DNA of 64,000 bases from assembly GCA_947034885.2 (NCBI GenBank), contig OX344757.2, positions 19,834,001-19,898,000 on the forward strand, written 5' to 3'. The notes below the pieces were generated by a model. It ran no database searches and was not told the origin of the DNA. It worked only from the letters and a program-made list of their open reading frames with translations. The DNA is from Thuidium tamariscinum. Its lineage: Eukaryota > Streptophyta > Bryopsida > Hypnales > Thuidiaceae. Positions 21,121 through 33,623 of this stretch are shown piece by piece; position 1 is the first letter of the stretch; each line of letters begins with the position of its first letter. The position numbers and the translations under genes are program-made.

Positions 21121-22300
21121 TGCTTGTGTAGATTCGACGATGCATATACGTCGAGGGTGACCGGGGCGTGCCGGAGGGCGTGGCGATGGCCGCTCACTCC
21201 AAGCGGCGCTGGACGCGAATGGCGGAAGGGGTGGGCTCCTCCGAAGGCTGCTCGGCCCCTCAGGACACCGGGGACAACGCGACGTCGGCTCCTCCTTGAA
21301 GGACGACCACGCGGACACGACACCGCGGACGTGCACCGTTCCTGCCACGCGCATGGTACGCGGGAATCGGCCCCACGGTAAAAAAAACACCCAGGTACGC
21401 TTCTCAATGACGTCGTCGTTGCGGTCAGGAGTCCTCCACTCAGGCGGTCTAGGACTTCGTTCAAGCTCTGAAGAAATCCCCCCTCCATTGGAAGATTTCC
21501 TTGAGTTTGTTCTCCATCTCTGCACCTCCTCGTCTGCTCGTCCTTCCTTTCGGATCTTCTGCATGGGATGGTGGATTGCTGGATGGCTTCAGTCTCTTAT
21601 CTCCAAGTCCACTGAAATGTTCTGTTATTGCACATCGGAATATGTGGGTCGTCTCGGAAGGGGTACTAAGCGCCAGCTGATTGTTGACTCTCGCAGGTGC
21701 AGCGACTCGCGCCGGATTTGTGGATGTCCTCTCGTGTAGGCCCGCGGGTGGCGTGCGGTTCAGGCCGCGCGTTCTGAACCGTGGGCTCCTTCGTGGAGGG
21801 AGTCGCCACTGTCGCGCCGTGTCCTCGTCCACGGACGTCGCGACGGACGATGTCGGCAAAAAACTTCCTCGCGTCAAATTCAGCATAGGATGACTAGCCT
21901 CAACCCCTTCACGCTCCCACGGTCTCGGGCTGTCGTAATCATGACTCCACCGTAGACCGTGCATCAGCAAAGAAACTGGGATCCCCTCGTGGACTCTTTA
22001 TATCCTTGTCTTGTGTACCTAATAGTGTTTCCCCCTTAGCGTTCAGTAGGACATGCAACCTCGTCACCATTCCAACGTGGATGCACTTATGATGACAATA
22101 TTGTGATTTGCTTTGCATTTCGTTTGCATCACTAATTTGACATACATTTTCATCTACATTTGACTGGGGACCCGTTGTTCTAACATTATCCATGGCATGA
22201 AAAACGCAATGGAGTGCGACACCCATTCTGGCCGTTGCATGCTGCGTAGTTGTATGGCAGATGTTCCTTGCCCTCTCGTAGACCTCTTTGCCTGATTCGC
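21121..22300. other. GC-rich DNA after the phosphatase-like gene; one palindrome, no assigned gene
   Basis: A near-perfect palindrome lies at 21757-21780 (core ttcaggccgcgcgttctgaa). Open frames of up to ~170 codons exist on both strands but show no recognisable domain. The frame around 21296-21739 is the longest on the plus strand and could be a decayed exon. Confidence 0.4.
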
Positions 22301-22689
22301 GGACCGTACATTGGTGGACGTTAGATCTTACGAGTGCATTTTCTCACCTCCTCGATTCCAGTCACACGCTCGAGCGACAATAACATGAAATGAGCATCGC
22401 ACCCGACGAGTCTTCATCGTAGAGATCATATCCCAGACACGTCTTACTTTGGTCGTTGCAGAGCACTCCGAGGAAGCCAATCCGTGATTTGCATATCTGG
22501 TCGGCGTTTGTCGGCTTGCAAACTTGAAGGTATCCGCAGGGACAGTCGGCGTCATGATGGCCTCCTAGTGGAACCCCGTAGGGACGATAGGAGATGTCGG
22601 CGTCAGCATGTATCTGGCGGCTCTCACGGAGCGCGACGGGCAACCCAAAACACGTTGGCCTCGCCATGTTCGCCTCGCCCGTGTCCGTC

Positions 22690-23080
22690 ATCCTCCGCAA
22701 CGAGGGACCCTATGCAAGTCTTCCCGTCATGGCCCTCCATTTTGCAACGCGGGGCAACCTTGTTCTATGGGTATGAAACTCGGAGTCTTGACTTCTTAGG
22801 CGGACCACTCGCCAGCCCGGCACCGAGTGGCCGGGCAAGTTCAAGTGCGTCGTCCATGTCCGGTGCTGCACAATTACCTTGGGATGTGATTGTGCGGTGT
22901 CGGATGTGGACCGACGCATGTGAACTTGCTCGCCTCGTCAGGGATGGCCGAGGAGCGTCCCGCGCTTGGATTCCAGACGCCGAGCTTCATACCCATTGAA
23001 TGGGACAGCTCCACGTCTCCTACAACAAAGTGGGGGGCGGTGATGGAAGACTTGCATGGGATCCTGCCCGATCGCCGCAT
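22690..23080. repeat. Foldback repeat 1, centred near 22878
   Basis: The left arm (ctatgcaagtcttcccgtca ... ctatgggtatgaaactc) and the inner part (gggcaagttcaagtgcgtcg, ggtgctgcacaatta) recur as complement on the right (tgtgattgtgcggtgtcgg ... gagcttcatacccattgaat ... gaagacttgcatggga). Arms are about 180-190 bases with many mismatches. Confidence 0.75.
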
Positions 23081-23396
23081 GCTGCACTTGATCAAGTTCG
23101 CGTCCGCGCAACCGTCGTCCTTGTTGCACGCACAGATCCACGAACGCCGATAGACGTCTGCCCACCGTCGCGTACCCTATTATCGTTCCCGGGATCCACC
23201 GTCGGTGCGAAGAGGAAGACGCTTGAACGACGTCATGAGCCTCTCAGACGTGAACAATGCTCCACTGCCGTTGAAGTTTGCACCTCCTCCGCGCCCCAAC
23301 AACGTGGAGGCAAATGTCCACAGTCGTACGAAAATCATTGCCAAGGTGCCTAATGTTGCCCTTGATAATGTGATAGCCATTGCGTTCGCTTCCTCG

Positions 23397-24240
23397 AAGT
23401 GCTATGCGTCGACCACACAAAGACAGCTTGCTGCCAATCTGTGTCGACAAGGCGGTTTCGTGGAGACACCCAAAACAAGGAAACTTCAACGGCAACTCCG
23501 CCTCTAGTGAGGGAGATGGTTGTCCATGCATTGGCCGGATCTACGTTCCTCTGAAAGCCAAGTTTGGATGGAGAGGTGCATTCTATGCCGTTGGTGACCA
23601 CCTCCCTCGTCAGAGGTGGAGTTACCTTGAATTGGGCGACTTTCGGACGGGGAGACGCGAAGATCCAGTCGATGGATCAAGTGGGCATTCCGACGACGCT
23701 ATCGGACGATGCGTGTTGCAGGTTCGTCTTCGTACGATGGCTTCTATCTATGTATGTATCGAATGTCGTATTTCTTGTCCGCCTTCGCTCGCGGTGAGTA
23801 GAGATGCACTTCTGACGACCTCTCAGTCTGCGCAGCCTGTACTCCGCTGGTCTTCGGGACTCTTCAGGCCACGCATTGTAAACCATGCATGTCCATCCCA
23901 TGATGGTCGCAGCATGTGGCTCTGCAGGTGGGACCGCGCGTTCTGAACAGCGGGCTTGGATTGTTCGTCGACCACACGAAGACCGCTTGCTGCCGATTTG
24001 CATCGATTGGGCGGATTCGTGGAGACTGGACAATAAAACTTCAACGGCAATTCCGCCTTTGGCAATGGAGTTGGTAGGCAGTGCATTGGATCTCCATTGC
24101 TCTGGAAGTCTCGTTTAGATGGAGAAGTACAGTCCATGCTGTTGGCCACCATCTTCCTTGCCAGAGGTGGAGTTACCTTGAATATGGCGACATTCGGACG
24201 AGGAGACGCAAGGTTGCACTTGGTGGACCAGGCCGACATT
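23397..24240 (+). repeat. Diverged direct duplication of ~280 bp
   Basis: The segment 23397-23690 (cgtcgaccacacaaagac ... aacttcaacggcaactccgc ... gaggtggagttaccttgaat) recurs at about 23955-24235 in the same order and orientation with many substitutions. Two palindrome variants lie between the copies at 23862-23884 and 23929-23948. Open frames on both strands reflect the shared sequence and need not be genes. Confidence 0.7.
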
Positions 24241-24329
24241 CGGACGGGTTGTCCTCTTCCATGTGATTCCTTTGGTAGGAACGGGAGCACCCCCGACGTA
24301 ACCGGAAGCACCGCGCGGCATTCTCGCCC

Positions 24330-24925
24330 TGCACGAGATGATATCCCGATTTCCAAGCACGTCTTCCTGTGCTTGTTGTTCAAAACTCCCAGGAAGTGGG
24401 TCCAGAACGGGCGGCGATTGTGTTGGCAGCCCCCGTGTCCGCGCGCACGATTCGAGGGAACATTGGCAAGGCCTGCGATTTCTTTCTCTTCCACGTCCGC
24501 AACGAGAGCCATCATCATCTTCAGACTGTGCTGGTGCCTGGCATCGACAACTGGGGACGCACTCGTCGACACATAGCTTTCGGCATTCACGGAGTTGTGT
24601 CGGCGACGAAAAGGGCATATCGGACCACGGTGATGCACGCGCAGACGTCGGCCTCGTGGCCCACACTTCTCTGTGGATGTTGGAAGATGTGTGCCCACGG
24701 CGACGTCGCCCATTCTCGCTGTCGGGCTCCACCGTAGTGTGAAGATGATGATGGCTAGCGCTGCGAGCGTCCTCGACATGGATGACCGTGGCCAATTTGA
24801 GAAGCAGAGACATTTCGAAACTCGCGACTGCCGCACATCGTTCCCGTTCTGCTCGCTTCCTGGGAGCGTTGCACAACAAGCACGGGAGGGTGTGATTGGT
24901 CCCCATGTGCATCGACGAAGGGGTC
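24330..24925. repeat. Foldback repeat 2, centred near 24635
   Basis: The left arm (gcttgttgttcaaaactccc ... gagccatcatcatcttcaga) matches the complement of the right arm (gaagatgatgatggctagcg ... gggagcgttgcacaacaagc) over roughly 250 bases with scattered differences. Confidence 0.75.
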
Positions 24926-25313
24926 ACACGAGGACCGAGCAAGTTAGTGAGCTTCAACGACACCTCGCATGCGTTGGGAGCCCTCCCCAAACGACGAGGG
25001 GCAAGCATTCCATTGAACATCTCCCTCGACATTGATTGAATGTCCTATCTGTGCTCCCTGAACCATCCATTTTTTCGTGCCTGCCTTTTTCGTCCTTTGC
25101 GAGACAAGATGCATTCCTTCGTCGCCTTCACGCTATGCGGTCCAAGTCCGGGACTCCGTGCGTCCCTCCACCTTCGTGGTTGTTGTCTACCGTGTCCGAA
25201 TATGTCCTCCGAGCCGTTGGAAAGCTTCTGAGTGTGAGCTTCTCGTCCGCAAGTGCGTGGATTGCCGGTTAAGACCGAGGAGCACCTTCTGATGTTGGTA
25301 GCAGCCTGGAAGA

Positions 25314-25337
25314 GGTTCAGGGCGCGCATTCTGAACC
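25314..25337. repeat. Palindrome copy between foldback repeats
   Basis: Core ttcagggcgcgcattctgaa, a variant with two mismatched pairs, flanked by gg and cc like the other long copies. Confidence 0.75.
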
Positions 25338-26253
25338 GTCGGCTTCAACTCGAGCGGCGGGCTAGGTGTCCCCATCCCATGACATGGTGGACCATCCCAT
25401 GACGTCGCGGATGTCGATGTCAATTGACGGATGGAACTTTAAATGTCGTGTGTAGGCTGAATTAGATGCGCCCACGCACGCTTGCACGCACTCAGGTAGT
25501 CGCTCTCATGACTTCACCGCGGACTGAGCGTCGGCAAATAGTTTCTAGGCACCGTTCCGCGCCTCATTGGAGGACGCAGCACGCATCATTCGCGACCTCC
25601 TGGATGTTGCATGATGTCCTTTTGTAGGCCACCGAGGAGGCGTTCGCCCAAAGGACTATACCATCTACCTCGATCCTGAACCCAGAGCTATCTACTACCC
25701 TACTTATGAAGGGTGTGTTTGGACTCCACTTGTGCAATCCTTGTTGGCGCCGATCGATAGGGAGCACGTCATTCATGTCCGACGCTCCACAATCGCTTTC
25801 ATATGGAGGGGCTCCTATGGACGTGATAGTGTGGTTTCGGATACGGAACGACTTGTCAAAGCTAGCGCGCTCCCTGTCGGTCGGGGCTAACTATCATCGT
25901 GCGAGCCGAGTCCCAATACACCCTTCACACGTAGGGGAGTGGATTGCTCCATGTCACGGCCATTTGGGTGTAGGGTGGTCAATCCGGTCATGGCAAATTC
26001 AGAGATGGGCTCCGAACACTCCCACGAATGGCAGAGGGAGTTAGGATTCCCATGGAACACCTTCGTGAGTTGCACTTGAGGAATGAATCCACACCCACTA
26101 TGCCATGGGCCATGTCCCTTTTCCGACCACCGTTGTTTCTTTCTCTTTCTATGTAGCACGATTTGATCCCTGTCCTTCACTCTCTCACTTCTTATCGCAC
26201 TCTCCACCTTTCAGGATAAGAGAATGCGTGGCCTACGTTGTCAAGACGTCCGA
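25338..26253. other. Unassigned GC-balanced DNA
   Basis: No gene is supported. About 25508-25555 resembles 21940-21990 (catgactccaccg ... gcaaagaaa versus catgacttcaccg ... gcaaatag), so further diverged repeat copies are probably present. Confidence 0.35.
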
Positions 26254-26643
26254 TCCCAATCATGTCTCGGTGTGCCCGTGCACATGGTTCCAGGGAATAG
26301 AGCTCCACTTGCTCACCCGGTGACTTGCACTCCGTTCCTACCACTTGAGCTTCCTTGGAATCGTGTGCATGGGTACACGGAGGCACGGTTGGCTCTAATG
26401 CACCAAGCAAAACAAGGAAGATGGAACGGCCAGGAGGATGCGGCATCGTCAACGAGACAACTATCGAACACGACAGGCGCATCCCAATCATGTCTCGGTG
26501 TGCCCGTGCACATGGTTCCAGGGAATAGAGCTCCACCTGCTCGCCCGATGACTCGCACTCCGTTCCTACCACTCGAGCTTCCTTGGAATCGTGTGCATGG
26601 GTACACGGAGGCACGGTTGGCTCCAATGCACCAAGCAAAACAA
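26254..26643 (+). repeat. Recent tandem duplication, two 162-bp copies
   Basis: Copies at 26254-26415 and 26482-26643 start tcccaatcatgtctcggtgt and end ccaagcaaaacaa, with only a few differences. The offset is 228 bases. This duplication is much younger than the surrounding foldback repeats. Confidence 0.92.
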
Positions 26644-26654
26644 TTCTGCAACGT

Positions 26655-27165
26655 TCATGGAGGGCACGAAATGTGGAAGTTGCCGATCATCTTTCGATGG
26701 CATCCTTCGGTCCAAACTACGGAAGCGCGTGCGGGATCGGTAGTTTTGACGCTAGGCCATGGCTTTCTTCAATTGATGCATTCCAATGATTCTTTCGGGC
26801 GTTCACGGACAGCATGTTGCGTTGTCGTCGACCATAAATGTCGTTCACGTCATTGATCGTCCTTGAATTTTCCGTGATGATGGTGCCTCCGTACATGAAG
26901 AGAATGGGTCGTAACGACTCCTACATCTCGCTCTCTTTGCGTACGGAGGCAGCGACGTACGGGAATATTCAGGGACGATCGATGATGTGAACGACGCAGT
27001 ATTCTACTCGTGAACGTCCAGAACATTCATTGGAAGACATCAATTGAAGGAAGCCATCGCCTGTCGTCACAACTCCTTGCGTGTGCTCCTGTAGTCTCTA
27101 CCGAAGGTCGTATTTGGGGGGTGGTCGGCAGCTGCCACATCTTGGGTCCACCATTATCTTGCAAA
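26655..27165. repeat. Foldback repeat 3, centred near 26920
   Basis: The left arm (cacgaaatgtggaagttgcc ... cattgatcgtccttgaattt ... ggtgcctccgtac) is matched by its complement on the right (gcgtacggaggcagcgacg ... attcagggacgatcgatgat ... ggcagctgccacatcttggg). Arms are ~240 bases and imperfect. Confidence 0.8.
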
Positions 27166-27283
27166 TGGCGCACGTTGACGCTCGAATGGAACCCCCGGAA
27201 GAAGGTCCACAGGGACAGCGACGAACGCTCAACGAAAGAGAACGTGGGATTCTGAGGGGGAACTTCGCCCGCGCGCTCCGTCT

Positions 27284-27307
27284 GGTTTAGAACGGGCGTT
27301 CTGAACC
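27284..27307. repeat. Palindrome copy between foldbacks 3 and 4
   Basis: Core tttagaacgggcgttctgaa with gg and cc flanks. This is the last clear copy of the family on the right side. Confidence 0.7.
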
Positions 27308-27669
27308 GTGCCCACCAACGCCGAGACTGTCGGGTCTTGTCTTCAGCCGAGCATGCAGCATCGTCAACGTGACAGGAGCCGAACACGACGAAGGTGCATG
27401 GTATCTCGGCCTCTGGCAGGCTAAGTGGTTGTCAGCCCATCGGATCCACGCTCGCTTTCACGCGGCACCTTCCATTCCTAGAGTGGACTGCCATTATTCA
27501 TGTGGGTGGAGCGTCGGACGGCGATGTGGGTTCCATTTTCTTGGCAACCACCTAGCTTGTCGGAGGTCGAGGTACCTTACAGATGGCGAATGTCTCACGT
27601 GGAGTTGCCTCGCACGTGGTTTAGCGATCTTCGGAGCATGGACAAGCGAAAGAAGTCTACATCGATTCT

Positions 27670-28130
27670 GGAAGGCACGAGGTGTGCCAGTTGACGACCA
27701 TCCACCAACCGCATCCCTTGGTCAAGACTAGGGAAGCACGGGCACTGATAGGTTGTGACCAGTGGCGATGGCTTCTATTCATGTCGTTGACGAACCCTGA
27801 ATTTGCCTTGACACGGGTGCCTCCGTGCACAAAGAGAATGAGATGCAGCGACACTCACGATTGCTCATTTTCTTCCTGTATGGAGGCAACCACGTCAGAG
27901 CAAATTCAGGGGTGATCGATGATGTGGTTGACATTCAAGGTCGACGAGAGTGCAATGTTCGGTCCGTGAACATCCAAAACGGTCATTGCACTACGTCTAC
28001 TGCAGGAAGCCATCATCGCTGGTCACAACTTACCAGTGCACTTGCTTCTGGAGTCTGGACCGAGGGATGCATTTGGGGGGTGATCTGCAATTGGCACACC
28101 TCGTATCCACCGTTACCTTGCAGACGGCAA
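27670..28130. repeat. Foldback repeat 4, a sister copy of foldback 3
   Basis: Centred near 27860. The arms contain gtgccagttgacgaccatcc, gatggcttctattcatgtcg and gggtgcctccgtgcacaaag on the left, and tgtatggaggcaaccacgtc, gcaggaagccatcatcgctg and tctgcaattggcacacctc on the right. It matches foldback 3 along its length, so both derive from one ~500-bp foldback unit about 940 bases apart. Confidence 0.8.
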
Positions 28131-28394
28131 ATGGCGACGAACGGCGACGAGCACGAAGGTTTGCGATGTCATGAGCGTCCACAGTGCCAGCTACGCACGT
28201 GGAACGTCGCGGACCATGGAAGATGGTATCCTACACCCTAACCACCCTCTTGCCCGTAGAACCTTGTACATGTGTTCAACACTATGTGCCCTAGTTTCCG
28301 GTTCTGCGTGCCAAGTTTCGTTGTAGAAAATCATCAATCCCTACAACTGATGCTCTACTGTGTCGATCACCTCTGCAGATGTTGGTGCAATCCA

Positions 28395-31300
28395 CTTTGC
28401 AACGTGAAAGGCGAAGTCGGAAGCCCGAGAGGACATATCACAAACCACGTCGTATGCATGCGTTAGGGAACCAAGTTCCCACTGCTAAATTTGGCTTCGG
28501 AATGCATTAGGGTCACGCACTTCCAGGTAAATTTTAGCAGTGATAACTTTGTTCCCAAACGTACTCATTGTATGATAAAGGAACACATCATTAGAAGACA
28601 ACATGCCCTCCAAAGAGAGGTTGCAATACCAAGTCGACCTTCGAGAAGCAAGACATCCAAGAGGTCAACCATGCATGCCGGAATGCTTGGGTTAACTTCT
28701 TCCTCCAATCAATCCATTCTCACTCCCAAAACTAACACTTCACCTTGTACAACACCCAAATCCCAACTCCATTGCAACCTTCACATGGTGGATCCATGGT
28801 CCGTAGGATTCAATGTGCATGGACGCTAGAGATGCAGTTCCTCGATTTCGCCCAACAACGTAAAAGCTTGCACCCCTCGGATGGACCTGTGTGTAGGACT
28901 AGTTCACAGCACAAAGGAATTCACGTTTTTCAAAATCACAAGGGAGCGTCAACTTGGCATTCTCACGAACATCTTTTGTAGGGTCTGAACTTAAGTTTGT
29001 AGAATTGGCTTCAAACAAGGCTTGCCCATTATTCAACTTCACTCAATAGCAGGTAGGAAGAAGTTACATCCAACTCTAGATTCAAAGACAACATTCTAAA
29101 TGAGGAATGTGGCAGGGATCACTTGAACTTCAAAGTATCCAAAATGAAGTAGAGACATTGCTAGTCATGCTCATGAGAAAGTGAAGGTCACGTCCATCCG
29201 CATTTACATACTGCAAACAAGTGATGAACTGTGTCAAGGTTGCATTGGAGTCTGGGATTCTGGTCTTATACGAGGTGAACAGTTAGTTCTTGGGGTGAAG
29301 AGAATGGATCGAGTGGAGGAAGAAGCAGATCCAAGCTATTGGGCATACACGACATTTCCCAACGTGCAAGGCCAAGTTCAAACTCAGAGAGGAGGCACAC
29401 CACAAACCACGTCCAATGAGTGCGTTGGGGAGCCAAGTTCCCAGTGCCAAATTTGGCATTGGAATGCATTGGATTACATTTCTATGTAAATTTTAGTGTT
29501 GGGGACTTGGTTCCCGAACGACCCGTTGCAGGACAATGTAGGACACCACAAGAAGACTACGTGCGCTCCAAAGCTAGGCTCCAAGACCAAATCGAACTTC
29601 AACAACTAAGATATTGAAGAAGTCAAACATGCATGTCCAAAAGCTTGGGTTTACTTCTTCCTCTACTCTATCCGTTTTCCTCACCTCCGAAAGTAACTCT
29701 TTCTCTTGCTCAACACCGAAATCCCAAACTTGAAAGGTGTCTTTTTGTCCGGGATATCGCTATTATCTAAAGCAAAGAGTGAATTTTGGAGGTGAGCAAA
29801 AAAGAATGACTAGAGGAAGAGGCTAATCCGAGCTATTGGGCACACATGACATTTTGCAACTTGGAAGACCAAGTTCAAAGTCACACTCGAGGCACGTCAC
29901 AAACCGCGTCCAATGAATGCGTTAGGGAGCCAAGTTCCCATTGCCAAATTGGGCATTGGGCGTTCGCATACATTTCAATGCGAATTTTAGCGTTGGGAAC
30001 TTGGTTCCCGAACGACTCACAACATGACACTAGAAGAGGACGACCTGCGATCCAAAGCTACACTCCAAGACCGAATCAAAAACTTCAACAACAAAGACAT
30101 TGAAGAAGTCAAGCATGCATGTCCAAAAGCTCGGGTTCACTTCTTCTATCGTATCCAATTTCGTCACCTCCGAAAGTAACTCTTTTTCTTGCACAACGCC
30201 AATATCCCTGAGTCAAATGCTGTGTTTCAATTTGAGATGTTGGTATTGTGCAAAGCAAACAATCTGTTTCCAATGTGAGGAAAATGGATAGATTGGAGGA
30301 AGAAGGGAATCCAAGCTATTGGGCATACATGACATTTCGCTATGTAGAAGTACCCACTTCCAAATTGGGCCGTGGAATGCATTATGATACGCTTGAATGC
30401 CAATTTTGGCATTGGGCACTTGGACCCCGAACGACTCACAGCATGACCATGAAGGACATTCCAAAAGGACGACATGCACTCCGAAGCTAGGTCGCGAGAC
30501 AAAATCAAACTTCAACAAAGACATTGAAGAAGTCAAATATACATGTCCAGGAGCTCAGATTCACCTTTTTCTCTACTCCTTGAAAATTCCTCATCTCCCA
30601 AACGAGCTCCTTACCTTGCACAAGACTAACATCCCGAACTCAAATGCTGTGTTTCAGTTTGAGATGTCGGTATTGTCCAAGGCAAAGACTCTTTTTGGAA
30701 GGTGAAGGACAAAGATGGAGTGGAGGAAGAAGTGAATCCGGGCTATTGGGCATACATGACATTGTGCAACATGGAAAGCCAAGTTCAAAGTCGCAAAGGA
30801 GACACATCACAAATCACGTCCTCTGAGTGCGTTAGCGAACCAAGTTACTCACTTCCAAATTTGGCATTGGGATGCTTTACGATACACTTCAATGTCAATT
30901 TGGGTCCGGCATACTTGGATCGCAAACGACTTCATTCATGACAATGAAGGTCATTGTGAGGCAACGGCGTCTACTGCATAACTACGTTCAAAAACCAAAG
31001 GAAGCTTCAAGAACAAAGACATGATTGAAGAAGGGATGAGTTTCTTCCAAAAGTCAAGCATGCATGTCCAAAAGCTCAGGTTCACTTTTTTCTCCAGTGA
31101 AGGCTCGAAAATTCCTCGCATCGAGCACTCGCTACATTTCTGTTTGGGATTTGCATTGGGGTTCTCCAAGGCCAAGACTCTGTTCCGGACGTGAGGACAA
31201 CGGATTGACTGGAGGAAGAAGCGAATGTGAGCTATCGGGCATACATTCCAAATTGCAACGTGCAGGGCCAAGCTCCAAGTCGCAAAGGCATAATCACACC

Positions 31301-31780
31301 ACGTCATTTGAGTGTTGATGGGATCCTAGTTCACAATGCCTAATTGAGCATTGCAATGCATTAGGATACATGTCAATGTCAATTTGGGCCCGAGATACTT
31401 GGATCCCAAACGACTTCATTCCTAACAATGAAGGACATTGTGAGGCAACATCATCTGCTGCATAGCTACGTTCAAAGACCAAAGGAAGCTTCAAGAACAA
31501 AGACATGATTGAAGAAGGGAAACGCGCATGTCTAATAACTCCATGAGCTTCTTCCTTCCGTCAATCCATCTTCCTCGCCTCCAAGATGAACTCCACACCC
31601 TACACATCATCGAAATCCAAAATTCCCACGGTTGCATCTCAATTTGGGATGTCGGTGTTGTCCGAGATGAAGAGTTCATTTTGGAAAAGAGAAAAACACA
31701 TTGACTGAAGGAAGGAGCTCATTGGAGCTATTGGGCATACATCACATGCACCCCCATTGGAAGTACGCGCGTTTTCAGTG
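28395..31780 (+). repeat. Satellite array, about seven diverged 430-500 bp units
   Basis: The anchor gctattgggcatac recurs at about 29334, 29836, 30314, 30743, 31228 and 31720 (one copy reads gggcacac, one tcgggcatac). A partial first unit begins near 28395 (agaggacatatcacaaacca). Each unit contains a gtggaggaagaag-like motif, gggagccaagttccca, and tgcatgtccaaaagctcg. Short open frames recur in each unit (VEEEANPSYWAY-type) but change frame between copies and look non-coding. Confidence 0.88.
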
Positions 31781-32939
31781 AAATAGAAAGTACAACGTTT
31801 CAAATTCCGAGGCCTGACTTCCTTTTTTGCACTTCTAAGTCTTCCTTCATATTTCATTATTTACAATGAAGCGAAAATTATTGGATGGGGGTATTTGCTC
31901 TCCACATTCTAGCAAAGGCGTGGTTTGTTGAAATCCATGTTCTACAAAGCAACCCTCTTCTAATTGCAACACCAACCTAACATTTCTAATCTTCAATCAA
32001 AGTTTGAAGTAGACAGGTGTTGCAACAAGGACTACCTTACTCACAGTGGTACCTTCCCAAGTATTCCAGGAAAATTAGTACCCCATACTCTTTGGCATAT
32101 CCTGTTTGGGACACTACAAAGGAAGCTGGACATGGATATTGTGCCATCTAAATCTGACAACAAAAAACAAAGACAACAAAGACATGGAGCTCTCAGATTT
32201 CTCCAATGACAAAGGGGACTACAGACTAAAAAACACTCTTAGGATGAAGAAGCCAGAGATCGTGGCGAATGTCGACGGTACTTTGAAGGTATGTAGTACA
32301 AGAAAATGGGCGTAATCACTATTTGTATTGTGAAGTTGTCATAATTGACAACCAAGAAATGATTGGGGTGTACCCTTACTATCCTGTTGTTTTCCACATC
32401 TATAAAATCATGCATCACATCATGTACAGAAATGTTTTGACGAGAGAGGGCAATACATGGGAGGCTTGGTTTTCCAAATTCCCCAGTCTTCTGAAAGAAA
32501 GGAATTCCAAGGTAGCTACATTCATATCTTTGAACTCAGATTTGCCAACCTTCATTTTGTGGCCATACACACTTTTGACCAACCAATTTAGCTTTGGTCT
32601 AATTCCCAGTGCCGTACTGCTTCGACAACTTTGAAGTACAAACTACTTTGATTCGTAGTTGGCCAAGCGCAAACTTTTATGGAGAACCTTCAAAAAGGTG
32701 AAGCTCAAATCAATGTCTCTTCCATCGTTGCTTTGTATGTTGACATTGGGACGATGGACTCCCGTGCGATGCAAGGTTGCCTTGGAAACCACTCTCTGCA
32801 TCGTCCTTTACAATCATGTCCCTTCCTCCCCCCCCCAAATGCATAGTGACTTCACAACTACTTTTGTTTCCCTCCTCGCGTCCGACCCCTCAGAACACGA
32901 CGCACTCCTCCATGGACCCACCTCAAGTGCACCCAGGAA
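31781..32939. other. Unassigned DNA with weak open frames
   Basis: The longest frame is 32323-32634 (about 100 codons, starting YCEVVIIDNQEMIGVYPYYP). It matches no family I recognise and may be chance or a decayed exon. Confidence 0.35.
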
Positions 32940-33080
32940 CGCCATTTTAATGGAATACCGTCCCGTTCGTAGGGAATATCACGCCATTATAAACGAATGC
33001 CATGCCATTCTAATCGAATGCCGTGCCACTGTAATGAAATGGAATGCCACTATACTGGAATATCGCCATTTTAACGAAAT
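32940..33080. repeat. Short degenerate tandem repeat (gaatgccatgccattctaat type)
   Basis: Units of 21-30 bases such as gccattataaacgaat, gccattctaatcgaat and gccactgtaatgaaat follow each other about six times. Confidence 0.7.
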
Positions 33081-33623
33081 TGCCCATATGTGTTCTGAAG
33101 TTAAACACATCTTGTCTTGTGGTGAAACCCATTTGATGTATTTTTCTAGTTTTAGGTGGTTGGTGAGCAATATTTATGCTATATAGTTTTTTGGTTTGTA
33201 ATAGGTCCATTCCTACAATGGTTCAAGTTTATCTAAGTTCTTTTTAGGGATGCACCTGTGAGGAGGCCTACTCGTATTGTATTCCTATATATTGGCAAAA
33301 TGACTATATAGTGAACCTCTTTAAGGTTGTATTGCTCAAAATAAAATTTTAGAATTTAGTATATTCCAAAAGGGGTATATATATCTCTTGTATCACTCTA
33401 ACCGTCTTATGACTTGGGTGTGGGTCTGTGGGACCTTGATCAAATAAACACTAAATATATTTCAATTCCATTATCGAATAGAGTTCTATTTTTGAGTGGA
33501 GTGGCCTTTGGATTTGAACACATTCCAACAACAATGGCCATTTCATTGCAAACTAATGACAACAAATTGAACTAGTTTAATATGAAGGCTGTTTTCTTTT
33601 TTCTGAAATGTTTTTGAAGCATT

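Noticed and set aside
26192..26856. Pair of repeat-containing protein genes on both strands
   Set aside because: The internal protein repeat simply reflects the 162-bp DNA duplication, and both strands are open equally.
28395..31780. CRISPR-like or coding repeat array
   Set aside because: Units are 430-500 bp, diverged, without short spacers, and small ORFs shift frame between units, so it is an ordinary satellite.
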